A stretch of DNA of 64,000 nt from the NCBI RefSeq assembly GCF_927312905.1, contig NZ_CAKMHQ010000030.1, forward strand, positions 1-64,000. The letters are read 5' to 3'. The translations under genes and the position numbers were made by a program. Below the pieces are notes generated by a model. The model searched no databases. It worked only from the letters and a program-made list of their open reading frames with translations, and was not told where the DNA came from. Source of the DNA: Candidatus Nitrotoga sp. 1052. Lineage in GTDB: Bacteria; Pseudomonadota; Gammaproteobacteria; Burkholderiales; Gallionellaceae. Position 1 is the first letter of the stretch; each line of letters opens with the position of its first letter. Below are positions 26,032-35,259 of the stretch, one piece after another.

Positions 26032-26619
26032 ATGCGTAGTGCGCAAGTTACACGTAACACCCTGGAAACCCAGATCACCATCAAGCTGGATTTAGATGGT
26101 AGCGGCAAGGTCAAATTTGATACCGGTTTGCCTTTTCTCGAGCATATGCTTGATCAAGTTGCACGTCATGGCATGGTTGATTTGGACATTGTTGCCAAGG
26201 GTGATCTTCACATTGATGCGCATCACACAGTCGAGGATATCGGCATCACTCTTGGTCAAGCGTTCAGCCAAGCGGTAGAAGACAAAAAGGGATTGCGTCG
26301 TTACGGCCATGCTTATGTGCCACTAGATGAGGCGCTGTCGCGCGTGGTGCTGGACATTTCCGGCCGTCCCGGTTTGGTGTTCAATGTGAACTTTGTGCGT
26401 TCCAATATAGGTGAGTTTGATGTGGACTTGGTCCATGAGTTTTTCCAAGGCTTCGTCAATCATGCGCTGGTGACATTGCATATCGACAATCTGGTTGGTA
26501 AAAATGCTCACCACCAGGCGGAAACTGTGTTCAAGGCATTCGGTCGTGCTTTGCGCATGGCGCTGGAGGTCGATCCGCGTATGGCAGGCATGATGCCTTC
26601 CACAAAGGGTACATTGTAA
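26032..26619 (+). CDS. hisB: imidazoleglycerol-phosphate dehydratase (monofunctional)
   Basis: 195-residue Mn-dependent dehydratase that makes imidazole-acetol phosphate. The metal-binding [20 protein letters not shown] and [17 protein letters not shown] and late [18 protein letters not shown] segments are present. ATG 26032 follows GGGAAAAT; the frame extends upstream but the extra residues do not match the family. Lacks the phosphatase domain found in enteric HisB, so a separate histidinol phosphatase must exist elsewhere. Confidence 0.96.
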   Translation: MRSAQVTRNTLETQITIKLDLDGSGKVKFDTGLPFLEHMLDQVARHGMVDLDIVAKGDLHIDAHHTVEDIGITLGQAFSQAVEDKKGLRRYGHAYVPLDEALSRVVLDISGRPGLVFNVNFVRSNIGEFDVDLVHEFFQGFVNHALVTLHIDNLVGKNAHHQAETVFKAFGRALRMALEVDPRMAGMMPSTKGTL

Positions 26620-26726
26620 AGATTCTCAAGCGCTTCGATAAACAAAGTAATAAATGAGATAATGTGCTCAATAAAATTGAGTGTTGCATGCCATGGATCT
26701 AGATTTATAAAAAATCACTTACAGCT

Positions 26727-27362
26727 ATGGTAGATATCGCGATAATTGATTACGGCATGGGCAATCTACGCTCGGTGCACCAAGCATTGCGCACCATTGC
26801 GCCAACTGCGTCTATCGTGGTGACCGACGACCCGCAAGAAGTCGAACAGGCGGCGCGTGTGGTTTTCCCTGGCCAAGGTGCGATGCCAGACTGTATTCGC
26901 GAACTGGAGGCGCGCGGGTTGCGTGCGGCAGTGCTGCATGCGGCGCGGACCAAGCCTTTTCTCGGTATCTGTATCGGCCTGCAAATGTTGTTTGAACACA
27001 GTGAGGAAGGTGATATTCCGGGATTGGCCATCCTGCCTGGCAGGGTAGTGCGTTTCGCCAGCAATTTGTGCGATGCACAAAACAATAAGCTGAAGGTGCC
27101 GCATATGGGGTGGAATCAAGTGCAGCATGGCAACCATCCGCTATGGGAAGGCATAGATCAAAACGCGCGCTTTTATTTTGTGCATAGTTACTATGTTTGT
27201 CCACAGGATGCGCAGTTTGTGCAGGCTACTAGTTGCTATCCACAACCGTTTGTCTGTGCCGTGGCGCGCGATAATTTATTTGCCGTGCAGTTTCATCCAG
27301 AGAAGAGCCAAGGTGCCGGATTGATATTGCTGAAAAACTTTGTGAATTGGGTACCAGTTTAA
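26727..27362 (+). CDS. hisH: imidazole glycerol phosphate synthase, glutamine amidotransferase subunit
   Basis: 211-residue class-I amidotransferase that channels ammonia to HisF. The start [18 protein letters not shown], the nucleophile Cys in [12 protein letters not shown] near 83, and the catalytic His/Glu in VQFHPEKS near 193 are clear. A 107-base gap after hisB has no evident terminator. Confidence 0.96.
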   Translation: MVDIAIIDYGMGNLRSVHQALRTIAPTASIVVTDDPQEVEQAARVVFPGQGAMPDCIRELEARGLRAAVLHAARTKPFLGICIGLQMLFEHSEEGDIPGLAILPGRVVRFASNLCDAQNNKLKVPHMGWNQVQHGNHPLWEGIDQNARFYFVHSYYVCPQDAQFVQATSCYPQPFVCAVARDNLFAVQFHPEKSQGAGLILLKNFVNWVPV

Positions 27363-27397
27363 TTTTTTTATTTTTGTTCATATTGTATAGTGCTGCC

Positions 27398-28156
27398 ATG
27401 CTGATTATTCCCGCGATTGATTTAAAAGATGGACATTGCGTACGCCTGCGCCAAGGGGTGATGGAAGACGCCACGGTGTTTTCCGAAGACCCTGCAGCGA
27501 TGGCGCTACATTGGTTAAAACAGGGTGCGCGCCGCCTACACCTGGTTGATCTGAACGGCGCTTTTGCCGGCAAGCCTAAGAACGAGGCGGCTGTCCGCAG
27601 CATCGTGGAAGCGGTTGGGCTGGATGTACCAATTCAGCTAGGTGGTGGCATTCGCGATCTGGAAACCATAGAACGTTACCTCGATATTGGAGTAGCGTAT
27701 GTCATTATAGGCACTGCAGCGGTGAAGACTCCGGGTTTTCTGCATGAAGCCTGCGATGCTTTCCCAGGTCACGTCATGGTAGGTCTCGATGCCAATGCTG
27801 GCAAGGTGGCGGTGGACGGCTGGTCTAAGGTGACTAAACATGACGTGCTTGACCTGGCTAAGCGTTTTGAAGGTTATGGCATTGAAGCCATCATTTACAC
27901 TGACATTGGGCGTGATGGCATGTTATCCGGCGTAAATATTCCCGCTACTGTGGAATTGGCGCGTGAACTTACTGTACCAGTCATTGCCAGCGGCGGCATC
28001 ACCAATCTCGACGATGTTCATGCGCTGTGCGCGGTACAGGACGATGGTATTGCTGGCGCGATAACTGGCCGGGCCATCTATGAAGAGACTTTGAACTTTG
28101 CCGCGGCACAAAAGTTGGCGGATAAACTAACTACAAATAGAAATGTGAAGAGCTAA
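27398..28156 (+). CDS. hisA: phosphoribosylformimino-5-aminoimidazole carboxamide ribotide isomerase
   Basis: 252-residue (beta/alpha)8-barrel isomerase. It begins [20 protein letters not shown] with the catalytic Asp in PAIDL, and shows the phosphate-binding [11 protein letters not shown] and [10 protein letters not shown] repeats and [10 protein letters not shown] with the second Asp. ATG 27398 is used because the 17 residues preceding it in frame are hydrophobic and absent from the family. Confidence 0.96.
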   Translation: MLIIPAIDLKDGHCVRLRQGVMEDATVFSEDPAAMALHWLKQGARRLHLVDLNGAFAGKPKNEAAVRSIVEAVGLDVPIQLGGGIRDLETIERYLDIGVAYVIIGTAAVKTPGFLHEACDAFPGHVMVGLDANAGKVAVDGWSKVTKHDVLDLAKRFEGYGIEAIIYTDIGRDGMLSGVNIPATVELARELTVPVIASGGITNLDDVHALCAVQDDGIAGAITGRAIYEETLNFAAAQKLADKLTTNRNVKS

Positions 28157-28196
28157 GTGTCGAGGCTTCCATTTTCTCTTCACTCACTTAAATAAT

Positions 28197-28955
28197 ATGC
28201 TGGCCAAACGTATCATTCCTTGTCTAGACGTAACCGCTGGCCGCGTGGTCAAAGGCGTCCACTTTGTTGAGTTGCGCGATGCAGGCGACCCGGTAGAAAT
28301 CGCGCGCCGATACGACGAGCAGGGCGCAGACGAGTTAACATTTCTTGACATCACCGCCAGCTCCGATGACCGTGGTATTCTGTTTCGCATCATTGAGCAG
28401 GTGGCCGAGCAGGTTTTTATTCCTCTCACTGTGGGTGGCGGTGTGCGCCAAGTGGAAGATGTGCGCAACCTGCTTAACGCGGGTGCCGACAAGGTAAGCA
28501 TTAATACATCTGCCGTGCTCAATCCGCAATTGGTGGCGGACGCGGCAGGGCGCTATGGCTCGCAATGTATCGTGGTGGCAATAGATGCCAAACAGATTCA
28601 GCCTGGTCGTTGGGAGGTCTTCACCCATGGCGGACGCAAGGCTACCGGTTTGGGCGTGGTGGAATGGGCTAAAAAGATGCAGACACTGGGCGCGGGAGAA
28701 ATTCTGCTTACCAGTATGGATCGTGACGGCAGCAAAATTGGGTATGATTTACAACTTATTCGCATGGTGACGGATGCGCTGGAAATTCCCCTCATTGCCA
28801 GCGGTGGCGCGGGCACTCTACAGCACTTGGTGGACGGTGTGAAGCTGGGTGGCGCGGATGCGGTGTTGGCGGCCAGTATTTTTCACTATGGCGAATACAC
28901 GATACAACAAGCCAAGCAATATATGGCGCAACAAGGTATTGAGGTGCGGTTATGA
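28197..28955 (+). CDS. hisF: imidazole glycerol phosphate synthase, cyclase subunit
   Basis: 252-residue barrel that closes the imidazole ring using ammonia from HisH. The catalytic Asp pair lies in [14 protein letters not shown] (near 11) and [13 protein letters not shown] (near 176-186); phosphate loops [10 protein letters not shown] and [11 protein letters not shown] are present. It ends four bases into hisI (ATGA overlap). Confidence 0.97.
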   Translation: MLAKRIIPCLDVTAGRVVKGVHFVELRDAGDPVEIARRYDEQGADELTFLDITASSDDRGILFRIIEQVAEQVFIPLTVGGGVRQVEDVRNLLNAGADKVSINTSAVLNPQLVADAAGRYGSQCIVVAIDAKQIQPGRWEVFTHGGRKATGLGVVEWAKKMQTLGAGEILLTSMDRDGSKIGYDLQLIRMVTDALEIPLIASGGAGTLQHLVDGVKLGGADAVLAASIFHYGEYTIQQAKQYMAQQGIEVRL

Positions 28956-29347
28956 GCGATACCTGGTCGAATAAAATTAGCTGGGCGGCAGATGGGTTGG
29001 TGCCAGTCATCGCACAGGATGCAAGTACAGGTTGCGTGCTAATGATGGCGTGGATGAACCGCGAGGCTTTTGAGCGTACCGTCCAGTCGGGCGAGGCGAC
29101 ATATTGGTCGCGCTCGCGTAAAAAGCTGTGGCACAAGGGCGAAGAATCCGGCAATATTCAGCGGGTGCAGGAGATTCGCCTTGATTGTGATGGCGATGCG
29201 GTGTTATTGAAAGTGGAGCAGGTTGGCGGAATCGCCTGTCATACCGGGCGAGCCAGTTGCTTTTTCAGTCGCCTGGAAAAAGATAGGTGGGTGGAAATCG
29301 ACCCGGTGCTTAAAGCGCCCGACGAAATTTACCAGAAGAAATCATAA
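28952..29347 (+). CDS. hisI: phosphoribosyl-AMP cyclohydrolase
   Basis: 131-residue Zn/Mg-dependent hydrolase. [21 protein letters not shown] and the zinc ligands in [28 protein letters not shown] (given in part) match. It is monofunctional: the pyrophosphohydrolase is a separate gene three bases downstream. It overlaps hisF by four bases. Confidence 0.97.
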   Translation: MSDTWSNKISWAADGLVPVIAQDASTGCVLMMAWMNREAFERTVQSGEATYWSRSRKKLWHKGEESGNIQRVQEIRLDCDGDAVLLKVEQVGGIACHTGRASCFFSRLEKDRWVEIDPVLKAPDEIYQKKS

Positions 29348-29350
29348 GCA

Positions 29351-29680
29351 ATGAGGAACGATATTCTTCAAAAATTGATGGAAACAATAGTGGCGCGCAA
29401 AGGCGCAGCAGTTGAAAGCTCATATGTAGCTAAACTGTTGAGCAAAGGCGAAGATGCCATCCTGAAAAAAGTCGGCGAAGAAGCCACCGAAGTACTGCTG
29501 GCCGCTAAAAGCGGCGATAACCAACATTTGGTATATGAAACCGCTGATTTGTGGTTTCATTGTATGGTATTGCTGGCGCAGCATGGCTTGTGCGTAAACG
29601 ATGTGCTGAAGGAGTTAGAACAACGGGTAGGGGTTTCCGGACTTGATGAGAAGGCCAGTCGTAAGGGTAACGGCTCCTAG
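29351..29680 (+). CDS. hisE: phosphoribosyl-ATP pyrophosphatase
   Basis: 109-residue all-alpha MazG-fold enzyme that removes pyrophosphate from PR-ATP. The conserved [30 protein letters not shown] and [13 protein letters not shown] (in part) are present, with acidic metal ligands E.E. It closes the his gene block. Confidence 0.95.
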   Translation: MRNDILQKLMETIVARKGAAVESSYVAKLLSKGEDAILKKVGEEATEVLLAAKSGDNQHLVYETADLWFHCMVLLAQHGLCVNDVLKELEQRVGVSGLDEKASRKGNGS

Positions 29681-29784
29681 ATTTTATTTATTCATTGTCA
29701 GGAGTGAATTTACCGGTATGGCACGTGTCTACTAGTTCTCGTCATCAGGTTATCAGGAGTTGGAGTGAGGTCTAGGAGGCAAAA

Positions 29785-30129
29785 GTGGATAACTGCATTT
29801 TTTGCAAGATAGTTCGCGGTGAAATCCCTTGCCGAAAGGTGTATGATGACGGCGAGTTGCTTGCCTTCCACGACATCCACCCAATCGCGCAGGTGCATAT
29901 AATGCTGATCCCCAAGCTGCACTTGGCATCACTGATGGAAGCCAATGACAGTCATATGGCGCTACTTGGAAAAATGTTGTTGCTGACGCCTAAATTGGCA
30001 AAAGAGCAGGGGTTGAACAACGGCTTTCGCACCGTCATAAACACAGGCATCGGTGGAGGGCAGGAAGTGTTTCATCTGCATATTCATATCATTGGTGGCA
30101 ACATTCCACCCATGGTGCGGCGGGATTAA
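29785..30129 (+). CDS. hinT: HIT-family nucleotide hydrolase/phosphoramidase
   Basis: 114-residue HinT-like protein. [20 protein letters not shown] opens the family, and the catalytic histidine triad is in [11 protein letters not shown] near 98-108. It starts at GTG 29785 with AGGAGG seven bases upstream. It hydrolyses AMP-linked phosphoramidates in the family; physiological target unknown. It lies between hisE and tatA, a common betaproteobacterial arrangement. Confidence 0.93.
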   Translation: MDNCIFCKIVRGEIPCRKVYDDGELLAFHDIHPIAQVHIMLIPKLHLASLMEANDSHMALLGKMLLLTPKLAKEQGLNNGFRTVINTGIGGGQEVFHLHIHIIGGNIPPMVRRD

Positions 30130-30158
30130 CGCCACTTAAACTTTTAGGAGAAATAAAA

Positions 30159-30392
30159 ATGGGTTCATTCAGTATTTGGCACTGGTTGATTGTATTGTTA
30201 GTTGTTATCCTTATTTTTGGTACCAAGAAACTGCGCAATATGGGCAGCGATCTGGGAGGCGCGATGAAGGGCTTTAAGGAAGGTATGCGCTCAGAGCCAG
30301 AAGTGTCCAAAGATGACACCCACAAGCAAGTGGAACAGGGTGGTCAGACCATCGAAGGCGAAGTTAAAGACAAGAGTCACACCAACGCATAG
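30159..30392 (+). CDS. tatA: twin-arginine translocase subunit TatA
   Basis: 77-residue protein with one N-terminal membrane helix ([19 protein letters not shown]) and the [23 protein letters not shown] amphipathic helix, given here in part. TatA oligomerises to form the protein-conducting patch. AGGAG precedes the ATG. The Tat system would export the ferritin-like and hydrolase proteins of this window. Confidence 0.95.
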   Translation: MGSFSIWHWLIVLLVVILIFGTKKLRNMGSDLGGAMKGFKEGMRSEPEVSKDDTHKQVEQGGQTIEGEVKDKSHTNA

Positions 30393-30407
30393 ATTGACTT
30401 AGCAGCC

Positions 30408-31181
30408 ATGTTTGATGTTAATTTCTCCGAGATGATGGTGATTGCGGTGGTCGCCTTCATCGTCATCGGCCCGGAACGTCTGCCCAAGGTGGCGCGTACC
30501 CTTGGTCATTTGCTGGGCCGTGGGCAACGCTACATCAGCAGCGTCAAGGCTGACATCGCGCGGGACATAGGAATTGAGGAATTGCGCCAGTTGCAGGAAA
30601 AGGTACAAAAGGAATACAAGAGTGCCGAAGAGGCAGTGAATCAGGTCACTCAAACCCTTAACCTGCATGCGCAAGAAGTCACGCAGTCTCTCAATCAGCA
30701 AGTGGAGCAGGCTAGGGAGAGCATCAATCAACAATCGCAATTGAATTCTGATGTGCAATCCACCGTGCAGCAGAGCACTTTAGAGCAGAAAAACTTCCCC
30801 AAGGCTAGCGAAAGAGATAAGGGCGCACCACCATTGAGTACACAGGGTGGCGACAATATCGAGGGCTCAGTGCGTGCGAGCAGTGTGAGCCTGGCAGATG
30901 AGCTTGAATTTAAAACGCTTTCATCAGCGTATCAAGAGGCGACACGTAATTTATATGCTCAGCAAGAGGCGGCTCGCAAATTGCATGTTCAGGAGGAGAA
31001 ATTGCGTCAGTTGAGGCAAAAAGCAGATCAGCAAGTCAGTAATAACGATCAGACGGTGTCGCAGGATCAGTTAGTGCAGCAACCTCTTAGTGCCGTAACT
31101 CAACCTAAACAAGCCAGCGTACAGCAGGCACAGCCCGAGTTGCAGATGACTTCCGAGCAAAAAAGTTTCCCCATTGATTAA
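30408..31181 (+). CDS. tatB: twin-arginine translocase subunit TatB, extended C-terminus
   Basis: 257-residue protein. Residues 1-75 are the TatB core: DVNFSEMMVIAVVAFIVIG, then GPERLPKVARTLGHLLGR. The remaining 180 residues are Gln- and Ser-rich with coiled-coil-like heptads (QEVTQSLNQQVEQARESINQ) and a second stretch near 165-200. Most TatB proteins are 100-180 residues, so this one is long. TatB forms the substrate receptor with TatC. It overlaps tatC by one base. Confidence 0.92.
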   Translation: MFDVNFSEMMVIAVVAFIVIGPERLPKVARTLGHLLGRGQRYISSVKADIARDIGIEELRQLQEKVQKEYKSAEEAVNQVTQTLNLHAQEVTQSLNQQVEQARESINQQSQLNSDVQSTVQQSTLEQKNFPKASERDKGAPPLSTQGGDNIEGSVRASSVSLADELEFKTLSSAYQEATRNLYAQQEAARKLHVQEEKLRQLRQKADQQVSNNDQTVSQDQLVQQPLSAVTQPKQASVQQAQPELQMTSEQKSFPID

Positions 31182-31921
31182 TGAGTACTAGCGAAAGCTT
31201 CATTTCCCACCTGCTCGAATTGCGCACTCGCCTTCTATATGCTTTTGGAGGGCTGTTGTTGGTATTTATATGCCTTGTTCCGTGGGCAGGTGATCTTTAT
31301 GCGCTACTCGCGGAACCGATGCTCGCTAAGTTGCCAAAAGGCGGGCAGATGATCGCTATTGATGTTATTACTCCATTTTTTGTGCCCCTTAAAGTGGCGA
31401 TGATGGCTGCATTCCTGATTGCATTGCCTTATATATTGTACCAAGCTTGGCTTTTTGTCGCGCCCGGCATGCACGCACATGAAAAACGCCTGATGTTGCC
31501 GCTCGTTACGGCCAGTGTGGTGTTGTTTTTTTTCGGCATGACATTTGCATATTTCGTGGTGTTTCCCGTGGTATTTGGTTTTTTCAGTGGTGCTGCACCA
31601 CATGGCGTCGCGGTGATGACCGACATTGACAAATACCTGAGTTTCGTAATGGGGATGTTCCTTGCCTTTGGTACTACCTTCGAAGTGCCGGTGGCAGTGG
31701 TGGTGTTGGTTAAAATGGATATGGTAAGCATTGCCAAGCTCAAGGAAATCCGACCTTACGTTATTGTCGGAGCGTTTATTCTCGGTGCTCTCCTCACCCC
31801 ACCGGACGTGGTATCGCAGTTCATGCTAGCCATACCATTGTGGTTGTTGTATGAAGTGGGCATCGTGGTGGCGGGGTGGATGATAAAAGACCCGAAAGAG
31901 GCCGAAGTGAAAAGTGGATAA
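31181..31921 (+). CDS. tatC: twin-arginine translocase subunit TatC
   Basis: 246-residue polytopic membrane protein with six predicted segments. FISHLLELRTRLLYAFGGLL is the N-terminal signal-binding motif, and the later FEVPVAVVVLVKM and RPYVIVGAFILGALLTPPDVVSQ (in part) are conserved. It starts on the last base of tatB (TAATG). Completes tatABC. Confidence 0.97.
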   Translation: MSTSESFISHLLELRTRLLYAFGGLLLVFICLVPWAGDLYALLAEPMLAKLPKGGQMIAIDVITPFFVPLKVAMMAAFLIALPYILYQAWLFVAPGMHAHEKRLMLPLVTASVVLFFFGMTFAYFVVFPVVFGFFSGAAPHGVAVMTDIDKYLSFVMGMFLAFGTTFEVPVAVVVLVKMDMVSIAKLKEIRPYVIVGAFILGALLTPPDVVSQFMLAIPLWLLYEVGIVVAGWMIKDPKEAEVKSG

Positions 31922-31987
31922 CCATTCCTCGTATTTCAGTTTCAGAAATTATGTTATGCGCATCCGGCTAGTTTGTACTTAGGAGTT

Positions 31988-33145
31988 TTACTCCAGCTGC
32001 TTCGGTCTCGGTCGCTTACCGACCGTAACTTGCACCACAACTTCACGCTGATTGCGCAGCAGCTTGAATACGACAACTTTGCCGGGCGGCAAACTGGAAA
32101 TGGTTTCCAGCATAGAGCTGGAATCTGTTAGCAGCTGTTTATTATCTACCATGGTGAGAATGTCGCCAGCACGCATCCCGGCTTTGTCCGCTGGACTGCC
32201 ACGCACAACTTCCGAAATTAACACTCCCTGTATATTGCCGAGCTTAAATGATTCCGCTAGTTCTGGCGTGAGCTCCTGCACTGCTACGCCGACCCAGCCG
32301 CGTGTCACCGAGCCGCTTTGGATGATCTGTTCCATGATTTTTTTTGCCGTGCTGACAGGAATAGCAAAACCGATACCGAGTGAGCCACCATTGGGCGAGT
32401 AAATCGCGCTGTTAATGCCGATCAGGTTGCCGTTTACATCTACCAGCGCGCCACCCGAGTTGCCTGGGTTAATTGCTGCGTCGGTCTGGATGAAGTTTTC
32501 GAAAGTGTTTAGTCCGAGGTGATTGCGTTTTACTGCACTGACAATGCCCATAGTCACCGTTTGTCCCACGCCGAACGGGTTGCCGATGGCCAACACGATA
32601 TCACCTACTTGCGCTTGGTCTGGGCGGCTAAAGGTGATGGCCGGGATGGTGCCAGGCAGGTCGATCTTAATGACGGCAAGATCGGATTCCGGATCGGAAC
32701 CAATAATGCGTCCTTTGGCCTTGCGCCCATCGGCCAGAGCCACTTCGATCTGGTCGGCAGCTTCAACCACATGATGGTTAGTAAGTATGTAACCGTCGTG
32801 GCTGATGATGACGCCAGAACCTAAGTTAGAACCGCGTTGTGGAGAATTATCGAACTCTTCGCCAAAAAAGAAACGGAAGCGTGGATCATCCATGAATGGA
32901 TGCAAAGGTTTCTTTATTTCGGTGCTGGTAAAAATATTAACCACGGTGGGCATGACTTTGCGTGCCGCAGCGCTGAAGCCTGCTGGAGGAACTTGGCTGG
33001 TGCTGGTGTTTACGCTTTCATGCAGTGTGACGATGCCGCTACGCGCAGCAGAGGACAGCAGGCCGGGCTTCAGGGTATTAATAATGAATAATACCGCCAG
33101 CCCGATAGTGGTGGCTTGTGCGAATAAGAGCCAGAATTTACGCAT
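31988..33145 (-). CDS. membrane-anchored Do-type serine protease with one PDZ domain (DegS/AlgW-like)
   Basis: 385-residue periplasmic protease. An N-terminal anchor (FWLLFAQATTIGLAVLFIIN) is followed by the trypsin-like domain with His125 (LTNHHVVE), Asp155 (ESDLAVI) and Ser230 (NPGNSGGALVD), then a single PDZ (GWVGVAVQELTPELAESF to the end). One PDZ and an uncleaved anchor place it with DegS/AlgW, which cleave anti-sigma factor RseA under envelope stress. The acid-rich linker at 84-105 is a variable LA loop. Convergent with tatC. Confidence 0.9.
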   Translation of the reverse strand: MRKFWLLFAQATTIGLAVLFIINTLKPGLLSSAARSGIVTLHESVNTSTSQVPPAGFSAAARKVMPTVVNIFTSTEIKKPLHPFMDDPRFRFFFGEEFDNSPQRGSNLGSGVIISHDGYILTNHHVVEAADQIEVALADGRKAKGRIIGSDPESDLAVIKIDLPGTIPAITFSRPDQAQVGDIVLAIGNPFGVGQTVTMGIVSAVKRNHLGLNTFENFIQTDAAINPGNSGGALVDVNGNLIGINSAIYSPNGGSLGIGFAIPVSTAKKIMEQIIQSGSVTRGWVGVAVQELTPELAESFKLGNIQGVLISEVVRGSPADKAGMRAGDILTMVDNKQLLTDSSSMLETISSLPPGKVVVFKLLRNQREVVVQVTVGKRPRPKQLE

Positions 33146-33508
33146 GATATGACTGCTTTACGTTGTTCAGAGATCTATTTATCTGACCCGAATGCTTTGT
33201 AAATTCGTGTGATGGTCTGCTGAGGTTTATGAGTCTGGAAAAATACGTCGCATCCCGCGAGCCGCACTTGTGTGTTGAGTAATGATATAAACGATCGGTG
33301 CAGTTATTCAGGCTTCCGATGGAGCTAAATTTAGTGTAGCAAATAAAAAAAGTGATGAGCACGTAAGCTTATGAAAAATATAATTTAATTATTAATTCAA
33401 AGATTGAAATTGTTATATCACTGCTTTCTGTTTAAAAGACGAGAGAGATTAAGTTTTAGTGTGGCTGATTTAAAGTAAAATCGAAGTGATTAATTTAAAG
33501 ATAAGATC
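33146..33508. other. divergent intergenic region, degS-like and Nif3
   Basis: About 360 AT-rich bases between divergent genes. I find no clear promoter pair, hairpin or repeat. Confidence 0.4.
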
Positions 33509-34255
33509 ATGTTGCTAAATGATTTGCGCGATTATATCGCAAGCCTGCTGGAACCCGACCGTTTTCGTGACTATTGCCCAAATGGTGTGCAAGTGGAAGG
33601 TAGAGCAGAAGTCCGCCGCATCGCCAGTGGTGTAACGGCCTCGCATCGTTTATTGAAAGCAGCCACAGCATGGAATGCAGACGCTATTCTGGTTCACCAT
33701 GGTTATTTCTGGCGTAATGAAGATGCTGCTGTGACTGGAATCAAGAAACAGCGTATTGCGCATTTGCTTCAGCACGATGTTAGTCTGCTGGCTTATCACC
33801 TGCCGCTGGATGCGCATGCCGAACTTGGCAACAACGCGCAACTCGGTCAGCGTTTGGATTTTATGGAGCATGGGCGCTTCGGAGAGCACGACATAGCTTG
33901 TTATGGGGAGTTGGTACAAGCACAAACATTGGCACAATTGACCCACAAAATTGCGCACAGTTTACAGCGTACGCCGCTAGTGATAGGAGAGGGTGACCCC
34001 ACTATCCGCAGGATCGCTTGGTGTACAGGTGCGGCGCAGGGTTATTTCGAAGCGGCGATAGCGTTGGGCGTGGATGCCTTTCTCACCGGCGAAATTTCCG
34101 AGCAGAATGTGCATGTGGCGCAAGAAACGGGTGTGGCATTCATCGCGGCTGGCCATCACGCCACTGAGCGCTATGGTGTGCAGGCTCTGGGTATGCACCT
34201 CGCCGAGCATTGCGGTATAGAGCATCATTTTTTCGATCTGGAAAATCCGGTTTAA
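33509..34255 (+). CDS. Nif3-like dinuclear metal-centre protein (GTP cyclohydrolase-I type 2 homologue)
   Basis: 248-residue NIF3/YbgI-family protein. Motifs: the metal-binding HHGYFWRNE near 62-70, HLPLDAH near 97-103 and AAGHHATERYGVQAL near 211-225. Hexameric with two bound metals in the family; specific activity not established. It lies divergently to the Do protease, a frequent pairing in betaproteobacteria. Confidence 0.93.
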   Translation: MLLNDLRDYIASLLEPDRFRDYCPNGVQVEGRAEVRRIASGVTASHRLLKAATAWNADAILVHHGYFWRNEDAAVTGIKKQRIAHLLQHDVSLLAYHLPLDAHAELGNNAQLGQRLDFMEHGRFGEHDIACYGELVQAQTLAQLTHKIAHSLQRTPLVIGEGDPTIRRIAWCTGAAQGYFEAAIALGVDAFLTGEISEQNVHVAQETGVAFIAAGHHATERYGVQALGMHLAEHCGIEHHFFDLENPV

Positions 34256-34264
34256 GGGCATACT

Positions 34265-34897
34265 TTAACGCTCGAGGTTTGCGCGCAACTTGTCGAGTGA
34301 TACTATTGAAATTGCAGCGCTTCTTGAAGACTCACGCAGAGCTGCGTTGGCAGAATGCAAAGCATCGTGATGTGTCACCAATAGAGTTTGTATTAGACTG
34401 GTGGCTTCATTTAGCAGTGCATCCGCAGTGGAGGAAAAACGCAGAAGGAAATCCATGCTGCGCGGGTAATAAGACGTCCATTGCCAAGCCAGGAAACTCT
34501 CATTGCTCTTAAAGCCTGCCTCCTGAAAAGTATTATGCAGTGTATTAATGACTCTTAACTGTTTTTGTTCGAGCGTAGGCGCAGCACTCCACATCAGCCC
34601 ATAGTAAATACGCAGGGTGTCGCCCAGATATTGCTGTTCCAGCATGGGGCGCAGGTAGAGTTTTTGTTCTGATTCAGGTTGCAGGTACAGCCCAACCAGA
34701 CACTCAGTTGCGTTGCGGTCTTCGGTGGTTGATATGCGCCAGCCCGACGTGCTTGCTACGATACGTTCGCTTAATGCTAGCCAGAAGTCATTGTTCAATT
34801 TCTGGCGTGTTCCATCCACCTGATTTGCCACACTAAGTGCCAAGGGCAGGTTTTCTTTTTGTGCGAAAAAATTCAGCACAGCTTGTTCTTCGTTCAT
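34265..34897 (-). CDS. hypothetical protein
   Basis: 210 residues, no family recognised. It opens MNEEQAVLNFFAQKENLPLA and has an alternating helix-like charge pattern, a central aromatic patch (LAWQWTSYYPRSMDFLLRF) and a terminal coiled-coil-like segment. No signal peptide or membrane segment. The stop is nine bases from the Nif3 stop (convergent). A regular codon pattern and a stop-free length of 210 codons support a real gene. Confidence 0.6.
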   Translation of the reverse strand: MNEEQAVLNFFAQKENLPLALSVANQVDGTRQKLNNDFWLALSERIVASTSGWRISTTEDRNATECLVGLYLQPESEQKLYLRPMLEQQYLGDTLRIYYGLMWSAAPTLEQKQLRVINTLHNTFQEAGFKSNESFLAWQWTSYYPRSMDFLLRFSSTADALLNEATSLIQTLLVTHHDALHSANAALRESSRSAAISIVSLDKLRANLER

Positions 34898-35259
34898 CCG
34901 CCCATCCTTAAAATTAGAAATAAAATTATACGGATTAGTCTTTATCCCAAATAGTTATAATTAGTGTTGCCATCTAAAAAATACACAGTTTATAAATTAA
35001 ATATACGCTCCATACAATTCATATTCAGAGCCTGATCACTTTTCTAATATATCGTTTATTAATTTCTTAATAATCCAAAATGGTAGCAGGAACCAATAGA
35101 TAGATAGTCAAATGGATCTGTTCGACTAAACTGTCAGATGGCTATATCTTATTATATTTAAGAAAGTTTTTTCTAAATCAAGTACACAGTTGAGATGAAT
35201 ACTTTAGCAGACAATCTGCACAGCAGATGATCGCAAATTTAAATTTTGGAGGTACATGT
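34898..35259. other. AT-rich upstream region of spoT
   Basis: About 360 bases of AT-rich sequence. Beyond GGAGG at 35248-35252 for spoT I see no promoter or structure I can support. The usual neighbours rpoZ and gmk are absent. Confidence 0.4.
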
